The notes below the pieces were generated by a model. It made no database searches. It was not told the origin of the DNA and saw nothing but the letters and a program-made list of their open reading frames with translations. From Rosa chinensis (Eukaryota; Streptophyta; Magnoliopsida; Rosales; Rosaceae), in assembly GCF_002994745.2 (NCBI RefSeq), contig NC_037094.1, forward strand, positions 65,316,989 through 65,380,988: a DNA stretch of 64,000 nucleotides, in the 5' to 3' direction. Both the position numbers and the translations under genes were made by a program. Below are positions 20,447 to 30,598 of the stretch, piece by piece (the stretch's first letter is position 1; every line of letters begins with the position of its first letter).

Positions 20447-23038
20447 TCAAGTTGAGTGAATCCAGGGGCTGACGATAACCGATAGAGGTCCCGCTGGAGC
20501 GTGTGGAAGATCAGAAAATTGTTGGCATTTGTGACAGGACCTTGATATCCGACGGGCGTCATCACCAAGCATAGGCCAAAAGTAGCCTTGTCGCATTGTG
20601 CGATTAGCCAAGGATCTGGCGCCTGAGTGATTTCCGCATTCCCCGCCATGTATTGTTGCCAGCACGACCTTTCCCTCTTCTGGGGTTAGACAGCGGAGGT
20701 TGGGGTGAGTGAACCCCTGGCGGTAAAGTTTGCCGCTCTGCATGTTGTAACGGGTTGCTCTCCGCTGGAGCTGTCGCGCCTTGATCTTGTCCTCTGGCAA
20801 TGTTCCGTTGCACTTGTATTGGATAACCTCGTCCATCCAACTAGGATTGGCCTCAATGCTAAAGATCTCCGCCAGGGTTTTGGTGATGCTTGGCCTGTCC
20901 AGAGACTCTACCCTTGTGTTTACTGGGCTCTGGTGTGGTTGGGCGGTTGCCAGTCTTGCCAGTGAACCAGCCCTGGCGTTCTTTTCCCTGGGGATTTGTG
21001 TGATGGTGTGGAACTTGAATTTCTTGAGCAGCGTTTTGGCGTACCCTAAGTATGCTGCTAACTGCTGATCCTTGGCCTGAAAGCTGTCGTTGACCTGGTT
21101 AACAACCAACTGAGAGTCGCTGAAGATGTTGACACTGTCGGCCCCTGAATCAATGGCGAGGAGTAGGCCGGCAATGAGTGCCTCGTATTCCGCCATATTG
21201 TTAGAAGCTTTGAAGTTGAATTTCAACGCATACTCGACGTTAAGCCCCCCTGGTCCTGTCAAGATAATCCCGGCGCCGCTGGCCTTGGCGAAAGCGGAAC
21301 CATCGACGTGTAGGTTCCAGTTTGATTGTTGGGGTGCCAGCTCTACGGCCGTAGCAATTTCTGTTCCAAGCGGTATATCGATCTTGGTTTCGGGCTGACG
21401 CTCGGTGAGCTCAACGATGAAGTCTACCACCGCCTGGCCCTTCATGGCGGTTCGTGGTTTGTAATCAATGTTAAACTCGCTGAGCTCAATGGCCCACTTG
21501 CTGAGGCGCCCCGAATGTTCAGGGTTCTGCATAACTTGTCTCAGCGGTTGATTGGTTAGCACATGTATTGTATGGGCTTGGAAGTACTGGCGGAGGCGTC
21601 TGGCGGCAACGATGAGTGCGAGAGCAAGCTGCTCCAATGGAGGATACAGTGCTTCTTCTCCATTCATGCCCCTTCCGGCATAGAAAACTGGGAGCTCATC
21701 CTGGTCCTCCCGCCGGACGATGGCGCAGCTAACCACTGACTGAGATACCGCTAGGTAAATGTACAATGTTTCTCCTTGGACAGGAATGGAGAGGAGCGGA
21801 ATTGCCGCCAGGTATTCCTTCAGGCCTTGGAACGCCGCCTGGCACTCTGGGTTCCAGTCGATGACCTTCTTGTGGTTTGTTTTGAGGACTTTGAAAAATG
21901 GGGCACACCTGTCGGTCAGTCTGGAGATGAATCGAGACAGGGCGGTTAGCTTGCCCTGGAGGCATTGGACGTGCACCTTCCACTCTGGGTCCTTCAGGTT
22001 GAGGATGGCCTGTACCTTGTCAGGGTTGGCCTCGATGCCCCATTCACTGACAATATATCCCAGAAATTTGCTGGCGGTGACGCCAAAGAAACATTTCTCC
22101 GGGTTGAGGCGCATGTCGTAGGCCAAGAGGATGGTTATTATGATTTTCAGATTTGCCACATGTCCGCTGGCCTTTATACTTTTGACCAACATGTCGTCTA
22201 CGTAGACCTCGATTATCTTGCCCAGATGTTCCGCGAACATGGCTTTCATCAACCGCTGATAAGTTGCCCCTGCGTTCTTCAAACCGAAAGGCATCACATC
22301 GTAACAATACAGGCCTTTATCGGTGGTGAAGGTGCTGCATTCCTGGTCGTCGGGATGCATCCTGATCTGGTTATAACCGGAAAAAGCATCCATCATGCTG
22401 AGAAGCTCATGTCCAGCGGTTGCGTCGACGAGTTGATCGATGCGAGGTAACGGGAAGCTGTCTTTCGGGCATGCCTTATTAAGGTTTTTGAAGTCGACGC
22501 ACATCCTCCACTTATCGCTAGGCTTCGTGACCATAACTAGGTTGGAAATCCACTGGGGATAGATGACCTGGCGGATAAACCCAATGCCCTGGAGCTTGGC
22601 AACCTCCTCTCTGATAGCGCGGTACTTTTCTTCATCGAAGGCTCTGCATTTCTGTTTGATAGGGTAGAAGGGTGGTTTCATGCTCAACTTGTGTGAGATG
22701 ATTTCAGGGGAGATACCTGGCATGTCTGCATATGACCAGGCAAAGACTGTAGCGTTGTCACGTAGGAACTGGGTGAGCTCCGCCGCCAACTCTGGGTCCA
22801 ATTGAGCCCCTATGCGGACCGTCCGCTCAGGGTGCTCGTCCGAGATGCTGACAACGCTCAGTGATGTTTCTGGGTTGACCGACTCCTTCCTTACGTACTT
22901 CTTTTCATCCTCCCTGGGGTCCTCAAAAATGTTTGGTGGCGGTGGCCGACTGCCTACTGCTAGGATCTCGTGGCGGCGGGCTGATTGTGCTATGGTAGTA
23001 GAATAACACGCGTGACAATTGTTGACTTCCCTTGACAC
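20447..23038 (-). CDS. pol: Tat-A reverse transcriptase, RNase H, archaeal-type RNase H and integrase zinc domain
   Basis: An 863-residue open frame. RT lies at about 120-310 with the catalytic box YVDD near 280 (YVDDMLVKS) and FGLKNAGATYQRLM before it. The gypsy RNase H follows (about 430-550, with LTNQPLRQVM). A second RNase H at about 575-710 begins HVDGSAFAKASGAG and includes NMAEYEALIAGLLLA and FSDSQLVVNQV; this duplicated, archaeal-type RNase H is diagnostic of the Tat/Ogre lineage. The integrase HHCC zinc-binding module (HGGECGNHSG ... CHKC) is near 800-840. Both ends are artificial: a 1-base shift near 23020 separates it from protease, and a nonsense codon near 20447 from the integrase core. 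Catalytic residues look intact. Confidence 0.95.
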   Translation of the reverse strand: MSREVNNCHACYSTTIAQSARRHEILAVGSRPPPPNIFEDPREDEKKYVRKESVNPETSLSVVSISDEHPERTVRIGAQLDPELAAELTQFLRDNATVFAWSYADMPGISPEIISHKLSMKPPFYPIKQKCRAFDEEKYRAIREEVAKLQGIGFIRQVIYPQWISNLVMVTKPSDKWRMCVDFKNLNKACPKDSFPLPRIDQLVDATAGHELLSMMDAFSGYNQIRMHPDDQECSTFTTDKGLYCYDVMPFGLKNAGATYQRLMKAMFAEHLGKIIEVYVDDMLVKSIKASGHVANLKIIITILLAYDMRLNPEKCFFGVTASKFLGYIVSEWGIEANPDKVQAILNLKDPEWKVHVQCLQGKLTALSRFISRLTDRCAPFFKVLKTNHKKVIDWNPECQAAFQGLKEYLAAIPLLSIPVQGETLYIYLAVSQSVVSCAIVRREDQDELPVFYAGRGMNGEEALYPPLEQLALALIVAARRLRQYFQAHTIHVLTNQPLRQVMQNPEHSGRLSKWAIELSEFNIDYKPRTAMKGQAVVDFIVELTERQPETKIDIPLGTEIATAVELAPQQSNWNLHVDGSAFAKASGAGIILTGPGGLNVEYALKFNFKASNNMAEYEALIAGLLLAIDSGADSVNIFSDSQLVVNQVNDSFQAKDQQLAAYLGYAKTLLKKFKFHTITQIPREKNARAGSLARLATAQPHQSPVNTRVESLDRPSITKTLAEIFSIEANPSWMDEVIQYKCNGTLPEDKIKARQLQRRATRYNMQSGKLYRQGFTHPNLRCLTPEEGKVVLATIHGGECGNHSGARSLANRTMRQGYFWPMLGDDARRISRSCHKCQQFSDLPHAPAGPLSVIVSPWIHST

Positions 23039-23990
23039 ATCTTGTGCCGTTGGGTGTGGGGAATTTCATGAGCAGCATGTACCCAGCGATGATGCACTTG
23101 AGTTTGTTGAGCGCTGGCCGACCAATGATGGCGTTGTATGAACTCAAACAATCGACAACTATGAACTCCGTATGTATTTCAACCATACATGGACTAGTGC
23201 CCATAACGAGCCGCATATAGTCAGAGCCCAGCGGTTGCGTGACGTCACCGGAGAAGCTGAGCAGTGGTTCATGGTCCTGGAGCAATTTTCTGTTCCACTT
23301 AAGGTTGTTGTAACAACCGCCGAATATAACGTTGACAGCGGAACCGCTATCAACCAGGATTCTTCCCACTGACATTTTGCCCAGAATAGCGTCAATCAAG
23401 AAAGGATCATCATGGGGCAGATGCACACCGCGTTCCTCCTCCTCTGAGAAGGTAATGGGTTCCCAACCAGACCTTGGGAGTTTGGCGGATCTTTCGTAGC
23501 AGATGTTGCAAACTTCCTTTGGGTGATTAGCTCGCGCATAACGCTTTCTAGCTTTGTGAGACATGCTGGTGATTGGAGCACCTCCGTCTATTGTGTTGAT
23601 GCGGCCCATGGGCTCAATATCGGCGATCACAGGTGGCGGTTGGCATACCTTGAACTGCTTAAGCTTGCCGTCCCGGTACAAGGTATCAATGGCCGTTTTG
23701 AGGGCGTTGCAGCTGTTGGTATTGTGACCGCTGTCCTCGTAGTATTTGCACCACCTACCGGTGTTCCTTGGCTTTCCAGTTTTTGGGTATTTTCCCAGGG
23801 GCGGCGGTGGGATCTGATCCTTGCATTGATTGTATATTTCTTCATGTGAAGCCGTGAGGACTGTAAATACTGCATAACGCTGGGAAGACTCCGCATGTTT
23901 GTTGCGGTTGTCCCTATGGGATGGGCGGTTTCCCTTGTAGTGCTGATCCTTTTGCCGCTTGTTTTGGTATTGACCCTGCTGCCACTCCAT
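22923..23990 (-). CDS. gag-pol: Tat-A gag C-terminus / zinc knuckle and aspartic protease
   Basis: A 355-residue frame. A basic Gln/Asn/Arg-rich linker (KRQKDQHYKGNRPSHRDN) is followed by a zinc knuckle (WCKYYEDSGHNTNSC, about residues 75-90). The protease carries the active-site triad in RILVDSGSAVNVIF (about residue 210) and an Ile-Gly-Arg-Pro segment (NAIIGRPALN, near 300) typical of retropepsins. It processes the Gag-Pol polyprotein. Frame is lost after GTRCVKGSQQ near 23030, where a one-base indel shifts into the RT frame. In Tat-D the homologous gag end stops at 1661. Confidence 0.9.
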   Translation of the reverse strand: MEWQQGQYQNKRQKDQHYKGNRPSHRDNRNKHAESSQRYAVFTVLTASHEEIYNQCKDQIPPPPLGKYPKTGKPRNTGRWCKYYEDSGHNTNSCNALKTAIDTLYRDGKLKQFKVCQPPPVIADIEPMGRINTIDGGAPITSMSHKARKRYARANHPKEVCNICYERSAKLPRSGWEPITFSEEEERGVHLPHDDPFLIDAILGKMSVGRILVDSGSAVNVIFGGCYNNLKWNRKLLQDHEPLLSFSGDVTQPLGSDYMRLVMGTSPCMVEIHTEFIVVDCLSSYNAIIGRPALNKLKCIIAGYMLLMKFPTPNGTRCVKGSQQLSRVLFYYHSTISPPPRDPSSRQSATATKHF

Positions 23991-23999
23991 CTTCTTGTC

Positions 24000-25334
24000 A
24001 GTTGGCGGTGTGGAGGTTTTATTAGCGGTCCCTTGCTAACTGGAGGAGGGTTGTGTCGATTTTGCTAATGTCGCTGGTGGCGGTGGGGCCTCCCCATATG
24101 TGATGAATTCTGCTTGGGCATGAATGACCGCCTCACTCATGAGGTGGTCGTATACCGCATTTGGATGATTGTAGTTGAGGTGATAGAGAAATGGCCCTTT
24201 GAGGAGTCCCTACTTAAAAGCCGCTGAAGCCATTGTTTTATCGAGATCACGGCACTGAGATGCTGCCGCTCGCCACCTTGTGACGAACGCCTTCAGTGTC
24301 TCCTCCGTACCCTGCTTGACGTTGAACAGTTAGCTTGTGTTGTGGTGCCCGGCGGACAGTAGGATGAACCGAGAAAACAAAGCATGCGATAATGCCTGAA
24401 ATGAGTCAATGGATCCCGGCGGGCACTCGAAGAACCAATTCATTGCCTCATTGTCCAGCGTTTCACTGAACAAGTGGCACAGGGTGGCGTCATCGAATCC
24501 CTTGTTGTTGGTAACCTTCTTGAAGGTGTCCATATGGACGAAGGGATCAGTCTTACCGCTGTAATGTGACATTTTAGGGGTCTTTGCATACGCCGGTCTG
24601 ACGGCCAGCAAAATTGCAGCGGTAAATGGTCCTGGCTTGGCTGCGAAAAGTGGGTTTGAAGCTGGTACCGGGGTGCCCGATTCCGCCAGGATTAACCTTT
24701 GTTCCAGCTGCTGCATCCTTTCCAGTATTTGAGCCGTTGCGTCGCCGGCGGGATCTAGGCGGGTACTCCGCTGAACTGATCCTCAACTGGGAGCGGGCGC
24801 GTTTCCCTCTGTTCTCGCTTTAGGTCTCGGGCGGTGGGTGTGCAGTGATGACTCCGCCTCCTGTTCCAACATTAGCTGGGGTGCAGGGAGTGGTCCCATT
24901 CCCGCTAGCTCTGGCGGGTGCAGCGGGACTTGCATGTGTACGACCGGTGCTGGTATCAATGCTCCCATGCCGGGTCGGCTATGCCTGGTGCTTCGTGACT
25001 GCTCACTTCGTGCCTGATTAGCGGTTGCTTCCAGCGTTTTCTTTAGCTCATCGAAATGGGACACAAGCGTGGCCACCTGCCTCTGGGCTTCGGCCTTTTC
25101 CTTGCGCTCTTGTTCACGTTCTCTGTTCACCTTGTGAAGATCTGCCAGTGCCAGCTCGTACAGGGAGGCGAGGTCTTGGCCTGGCGGGCGGCTGCTACCT
25201 GGGTTCGTCTCATCGCCGGGGTTGACCGGGGTGGTGAATAACGCGCGGTTCACGCCTACCGCTGGGTTGGTGGGTTGGGGAATGGCGGATTGATCTGCCT
25301 GCTCTGCAGCGTTTCCCCCGCTATCTTTAGTCAT
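24000..25334 (-). pseudogene. gag: Tat-A gag, broken
   Basis: The N-terminus starts at 25334 (MTKDSGGNAAEQADQS) and includes a charged helix (NREREQERKEKAEAQRQV, about residues 70-90) also found in Tat-D. A frameshift near 24785 leads to the second piece (24716-24330), which holds the retrotransposon gag domain (LFSETLDNEAMNWFFECPPG). At 24330 the codon for Gln, preserved in Tat-D as NFSQLF, is a stop. The stretch 24329-24000 continues with YHLNYNHPNA- and SEAVIHAQAEF-like reading but with further stops. Its product would form the capsid; with these breaks it cannot. Confidence 0.88.
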
Positions 25335-25369
25335 GGTGATTGTGGCGGGATGACCTTTTGTTCAAGGGT

Positions 25370-25387
25370 TCCCACAAACGGCGCCAA
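25370..25387 (-). other. Tat-A primer-binding site
   Basis: On the minus strand TTGGCGCCGTTTGTGGGA follows the LTR end ATTAACA. The first ten bases after the initial T (TGGCGCCGTT) match the complement of plant tRNA-Asp 3' ends used by related gypsy elements; the remainder has drifted. Confidence 0.75.
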
Positions 25388-25881
25388 TGTTAATGCTCAA
25401 GTCCGGCGGTAGCCGATTCCTTGCTTAACATGGGTCCGGTGGGCGGACCGCTACTCCTAGGATTAGGTGATTCCTGTTACTGCAACACGATAGACAGGGC
25501 GTCAGAGGGAGACCGCGTTGGGTGGTCTTCACTTCTCTGATGCCTAAGTCAGTCACTGTATACGCGCAACATAACAATAAATGAGTAGTAATTGCGTAAT
25601 TAATGAGGAGAGAGGATAGAACCTTTTATAGGTGAGGAAGAGGTTGATCTTCTTCTTGTTTCCGATGTGGGACTGATGTGCTTCGATTCCCAGCATCTGG
25701 AGCTTCTGATGCTATCTTGACGCGGCGCGTCAGCGGTGATCTGGGGAAATCCAAGGCTCGAGCGGTAGCCCGCCTGGCCGTGACTTCGCAGGTCATCCCC
25801 TTGGTAAGTCGGTACCTCTGGCGGTACAATGAGCGTGGCTCATTATAGCTAATTATGCTCGTTCTAGTACATGTAGGTACA
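25388..25881 (-). repeat. Tat-A 5' LTR (right copy, 494 bp)
   Basis: Plus edges TGTTAATGCTC to ATGTAGGTACA; active promoter copy for minus-strand transcription. The TATA box is plus CCTTTTATAGG at about 25622. Downstream in the leader, the stem at 25510-25516 / 25522-25528 has one base change in this copy. Relative to the left LTR it lacks 10 bp (TGCGCGTGGC) near 25720. Confidence 0.95.
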
Positions 25882-25886
25882 GTGTC

Positions 25887-26848
25887 TGGCCGAGGTATGT
25901 AGATCAGTGACTTGGTTTTTACTTTATAGACATGATCTTCATCTCATTCTCCTTTGGCTGTTGATATCATATTTGGCTATTCATTCTTTTTAGTCCTGTT
26001 TTGGCCTTTTTTCCTTATTTTGTTCGTGCATACTGCATAGTAGCTAGTTTGGCATGCATATATGGTCTTTATCTTGATGTATATGGCGAGATTGTTTTTG
26101 AGATAATGACCAATAACTACAAAATGACACTATTAATTACCAATAGCAGACTCCAAAATACAGAGTCCGTGCGGCCAACAATCATTAGCCCATCGTAAAG
26201 AAATAACTCACAAATATTAAAAAAATTACGAAACATGCCACTGACTAATATAAACCATTTCTCCCAAAATCAAAGCGATCCCAAAATCCAAACCGTCTAA
26301 ACTAAATCGACATCTAGGGCTCCGATGAATCGAGGCGACGAAGCAAGGGCGCGAGAGCGACCCCAGAAGTGAAGCAAGCGCACGACCACGGCGGCGAACC
26401 AATCGCGCGACCCTGAGGCTAAGTAAGGGCTCGACTCGGCGGCGAAGCAAGGACCCGATCTGGCAGCAAAGCAAGGACACGATCCTGTGGCGAAGCAAGC
26501 TCGCAACCCCGGCGGAGAAACAAGTGCTCTACCCAGCGGCGAAGCAAGTACGCTACCCGGTGGAGAAGCAAGGGCGCGACCCTGGCGGGTTAGTAGCTAT
26601 AGTCTTGAAGGTCAGTAGAGAAATTTGTAGTTACTGAAGGTCAATAGCTATGGTCTGATTTCTGTGCAATGCATTCAACACTGTCGAAATTTGATTATGT
26701 TTAGCAGCTTTACCTGAGAAATTTTGGTTGAGAAATTCTGAGGGTCAGTACCTTCAGTCTCGTGTTGTCATACTCTCTCCCTCAGGTAAATGATTTTGGT
26801 TGAGAAATTTTAATTATTCTCAATGGTTGAGAAATTCTGAGGGTTATA
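25887..26848. other. Unassigned DNA between Tat-A and CACTA element
   Basis: AT-rich at first (25887-26320), then a GC-rich minisatellite (26330-26590), then AT-rich with repeated (A/G)GGTCA(G/A)TA motifs (26610, 26637, 26744). The same motif family resumes right of the CACTA element, showing that the transposon split one tract. No gene recognised. Confidence 0.5.
26330..26590. repeat. GC-rich minisatellite (GGCGAAGCAAG units)
   Basis: About eight imperfect units of roughly 30 bp built on GGCGAAGCAAGGRC-CGAYCC. The open frames across it on the minus strand (Arg/Ser/Leu-rich) are a by-product of the repeat. Confidence 0.8.
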
Positions 26849-26859
26849 CACTACACCAA

Positions 26860-27300
26860 AAATCTTATCAGACAACGGCAGAAAACTGATGTGGGATTTG
26901 GAGTCCCACCGTTGTCTGATGAAAAATCAGACAACAGTGGAACACAGTTGTGTGATAAACACACAGACAACAGGTATATGTTATAACTATTATGTGATAG
27001 CTCGGCAGATGCCAGGCGCAGCTGTGCGGTAGGTGCGGCGCTGCCTTCAGACAACAGTGCCTGTTTTCAAACTGTTGTATGTTATTGTCAGACAACAGAC
27101 TTTTATTTTGTGTGTTGTCTGATTAACATTGAGACAACAGAGTTCAATTACTTCTGTAGTGCGAGTGTAGATTAGAAGATAGTGATTTGTTAAAAACCGA
27201 TGTGTGATATGAATGATTGCAGTGTGATTTGTCTCCATTTGTGGCCATTCAGACAACGGGCAATTATCATTATATCTATTCTGTTGTCTGATTATTTGAA
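26860..27300. repeat. CACTA left subterminal repeats (CAGACAAC type)
   Basis: More than ten copies of CAGACAAC or its complement GTTGTCTG. Several form local inverted pairs, e.g. CAGACAACGG at 26869-26878 with CCGTTGTCTG at 26909-26918, enclosing GTGGGA/TCCCAC. Subterminal motif arrays are transposase-binding sites in En/Spm elements; that role here is inferred. Confidence 0.75.
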
Positions 27301-28803
27301 CATATCTCATTCCTGAATTAGATTGTGCATTTGATCCATTTACATACTAAATATAAACATTGCAAACTATCAAATATAAACATTACAAACCACTGATCAT
27401 TGAACCCAACATTTTAAACAAGAAAAACATTTAGTGCATGCCCATCTACTTGGGACATCAAAAAACTGATACATATGTAACCACACAATGCAGCTGATAC
27501 ATATGTCTAACTATGCAGCGGATACATATGTGCCCCCTTTTCAATATGTAACCATGCAGCTGATACATATGTCCCCCCTTTTCAATATCCTGAGGAAGCT
27601 TGCGGAAAAATTCAATGATGAGGTAACCACACTCCATATCAACTAGCTACATAGTTGCTTCCTTGCTCTCTTCTTTCATCCTATCCAGCGATTCAAATCT
27701 TGCATTCCCAACTTCCACTCTTAAAGTGGGGTACTGCTTTAATTCCTACACACCACAAGGAAAACATCCCATTAAAAATAATAGATTAAACAAATTTAGG
27801 ATATAATGAATAACTAATAGCTATCCTCTTAGGTAAATTCAGTATATTATTCTGCATTTTTAATTCTATACACTACATTTCGATGACTTTGTGAACATGT
27901 TATGCACTCAGAATCTCATAATTCATGAACCACTGATTAATCTAAACCAGAGTAGAATTAGAAATGCTAGGTAGATCTAATTACCAGACTCAGTGTGTAA
28001 GAAATTCCTGTACGATTTCAAAAAGACCAGCAATATATATAAATAAGAAGCAAGATTATAACAAAAACAACAAGAGACTCTGAAGCATACTAAGTTCCCA
28101 AAATAAAAAATATATATAAATAAGAAGCAAGATTATAACAAGTCAAGTGGTACTGTAAGTCATGAGAGTTACTTTTTTTATACTATCAATTGCCATTCCA
28201 AGTTGAATATAAACACCCTACATTAGAAACTAGTAAGAACTCCCGCGCTTTGCTGCAGGATATGAATTGTAACTATACAGAGGAAGTCCATACATATAGA
28301 AAAACTGATATATTCAATACAATGTACATTGTTGAGATCAATTAGAAATGCAAAACTTAATTCAATACAGAAAATTATGAACTGCGAATTCCACTAATCA
28401 ATATTGAATAGAAGCTCCAGCTGAAACAATCACACACACAGTTAACATTGCCACTTATACTGAGGTCTTCTTTGGCTCAAGTAAAACATGTACAAAAATG
28501 TTTTTTGTACACCCCTCGATCGAACAAAAGAAAACCCCGCCAGCGTGAGAGACGTTGTTAACTCTTTGAATAAACTATTTCCCATCATGATCAATCACTA
28601 ATTCCACATTCTTAATTGATAAACAGATGTTCATTTATACCTTGACTACCACTCTCATCAGATCCTTCAACATTTTCTCGGGTAAACACTGTAACAAAAA
28701 AAACAAACATTATGAATTAATTTATACTCATACAGTAATAATTATTTTTCTTCACGTTATACATCAATATCACTGTTTGATGAACAATAAAAGATATACT
28801 CAC

Positions 28804-28921
28804 TTGTTTTAAATATTTTCGATCTAACATAACTACATCCAGATTTTCCTTGATCAACTTTGTTAGCAGCAGAGTCTTCCAAAAACCTTTTAAATCCTCT
28901 TTTCGAATTCCTCGCAGCCAT
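28804..28921 (-). CDS. Possible exon inside CACTA element (unknown protein)
   Basis: On the minus strand an ATG at 28921 opens MAARNSKRGFKRFLEDSAAN, continuing to a good donor (AACAA|GTGAGT) at 28804/28803. Further left, a T-rich tract ending in ACAG near 28692 precedes another short open stretch and a second GT donor near 28640. This looks like parts of a small intron-bearing gene carried by the transposon, perhaps a captured fragment. I do not recognise the protein and cannot confirm splicing. Confidence 0.25.
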
Positions 28922-30575
28922 ATACATCTGCGTTTGCACACACAATCCCATTAAAATAAGTCTGGAAAGAAACATTACCTAAAACAAATGCATTATTTGA
29001 TCTTGAGTAAGAGACAAGGGGAGGGATTACTCAAGTTAAGCCTAGAGAAATTATAGCAGGGAGCTGCAAGATACATAAACCAAAGTAGACACATTTTAGT
29101 ACAAAGTGGTGAACATCAAATTCCTGTAAAAGAGGGAACTCTAGAAGAAACAAATGCAAGTTACTTTGCTTAAGTATTGTTGATTAACAAAATCAGACAA
29201 CAGTTATAGAGCTGATGGTTGAGAAACTGAATTGGTAAAAGGAACAGTTTCTATGGTAAATCATATCATGTCTTTCTAATACTCATGAAGCTAAAATTGA
29301 TGTGAATAAGCACCTACATTAGAATAGTTTCAGAAAATTCAGTCTTCAATCACAAGATCTATAGCAGAAAATCAACAATATTGCTATATTACATCATATC
29401 AATTAGGAGAGGAGAAAGATATGTTTTACCTCTCAATTTGACTAAGAAAGGACCGCATACTACTGCATTTTCTTTATGTCATCAAGCTGTAAGGGGTAGA
29501 CTAAATCAAAAGCATGCAAGTAAATGATATGTCATCGAGCTCTATAAATGAATTTGAATCACACACAGTTGGAACATTGCAGATTCAGACAAATTACAGT
29601 AAGAAGGCTAACCCACTTTTGAGATAAGATGGTCACTCTAATAAAATGGTACAAGAAATTGATGACTAATAGAATAAATTGAAAAGAATGAATTACCAGT
29701 TCCATGGAGACCACAGGTGGAAGTGGATGAAAGTGGTTGACATAGGCCGATATCGTAAAAATGCTTCCCAATCTACTGCCCAAAAGAAAAGAAGAAGAAT
29801 ATATCACAAATTTTTCCCCACAGATTAATGAAGAGATGACCCAAATAGCCATCTCCAAGGAAGAAAATAAAACAACGATTCGGAGAGCGACTTACCTATT
29901 TTTGGACAGAAACTTACCCATTTATATCCTTCGGCTTTGAAACGAGTTCTCAATTTGCTACAGCGAATAGGGCGAGTTTTGGGATTAGGGTTTCTAGGCA
30001 TATGTTGAAGAAAAGTTGGAGCGGGTAATTGAAGCTGTGAGACAAAAGGAGTAGGAAGGAGAGATCTGCTATAGATGAGGATTTTCGATTTGAGTGTTCG
30101 GTGTGCTTTGGGTCTAGGTTTTTGAGAGAGAGAGCGAGCTATGGCTAACTGAGATACCAAGGATTGAGAGAGCTGCTAGAGATCGTGATGTAATAGAGAT
30201 GGAGAGATCGTGGTGCAATAGAGATGGAGAGATCTGAGATTGGAACTGAGTGAGGAGAGAGAAGGGGTCGAGAGGAAAAGAATGAGAGAGAGTTTTTCTC
30301 TTTGCTATTTGACGAAAAACGACTTTTAAGTATTCACCCGGATTTTAACAGGTGGCGTCGTTAATGGCTTATAATGACAGTGAAATAAAAAATCGTGCTT
30401 GTTTCTTCCAGCCAGGTGTCTTTAAACCCTAATTCTGTAGTAGTGAAATATACAATGATGTAGAAGCTTTGTAAATCAAAAAGAAAAAAATGGCAGTATA
30501 CTTTTACTGAGAAATGGACTGTCCTAGTTCCCTAGATTGCTAATATGATATAGTTCGATCAATTAGCAGTAAAGC

Positions 30576-30598
30576 TATATATATATATATATATATAT
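30576..30598. repeat. (TA)n microsatellite
   Basis: An uninterrupted TA run of about 23 bp inside the CACTA element. Confidence 0.95.

Larger units (their letters stand above)
14519..25881 (-). mobile_element. Tat-A: full-length Ty3/gypsy Tat-lineage retrotransposon with antisense gene
   Basis: Full-length 11,363-bp element: LTRs 505 and 494 bp and TSD GTGTC at 14514-14518 and 25882-25886. Minus-strand order is 5' LTR, PBS, gag, zinc knuckle/protease, RT, RNase H, a second (archaeal-type) RNase H and integrase. Then come a plus-strand spliced gene, a tandem-repeat block, PPT and 3' LTR. A second RNase H and extra sequence between pol and the 3' LTR are known hallmarks of the Tat/Ogre lineage. 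LTRs differ by about 14 substitutions plus a 10-bp and a 1-bp indel (my count), roughly 97% identical, so insertion was fairly recent. Gag, pol and the antisense gene each carry stops or frameshifts, so it is not autonomous now. Confidence 0.95.

Noticed and set aside
26226..26506. Arg/Leu-rich minus ORFs at 26226-26506
   Set aside because: Created by the 30-bp GC-rich minisatellite.
27860..27875. CACTACATTTCG as another CACTA left end
   Set aside because: The sequence after CACTAC does not match any candidate right end and there are no subterminal repeats.
29559..30160. Minus-strand ORFs of about 100 codons inside the CACTA element
   Set aside because: No transposase or known domain motif, no clear splice structure; left unannotated apart from the low-confidence exon at 28804-28921.
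30440..30455. TGTAGTAGTG resembling the end of a second CACTA element inside the first
   Set aside because: No partner CACTACTACA end with matching subterminal sequence was found to the left, so no nested element is called.
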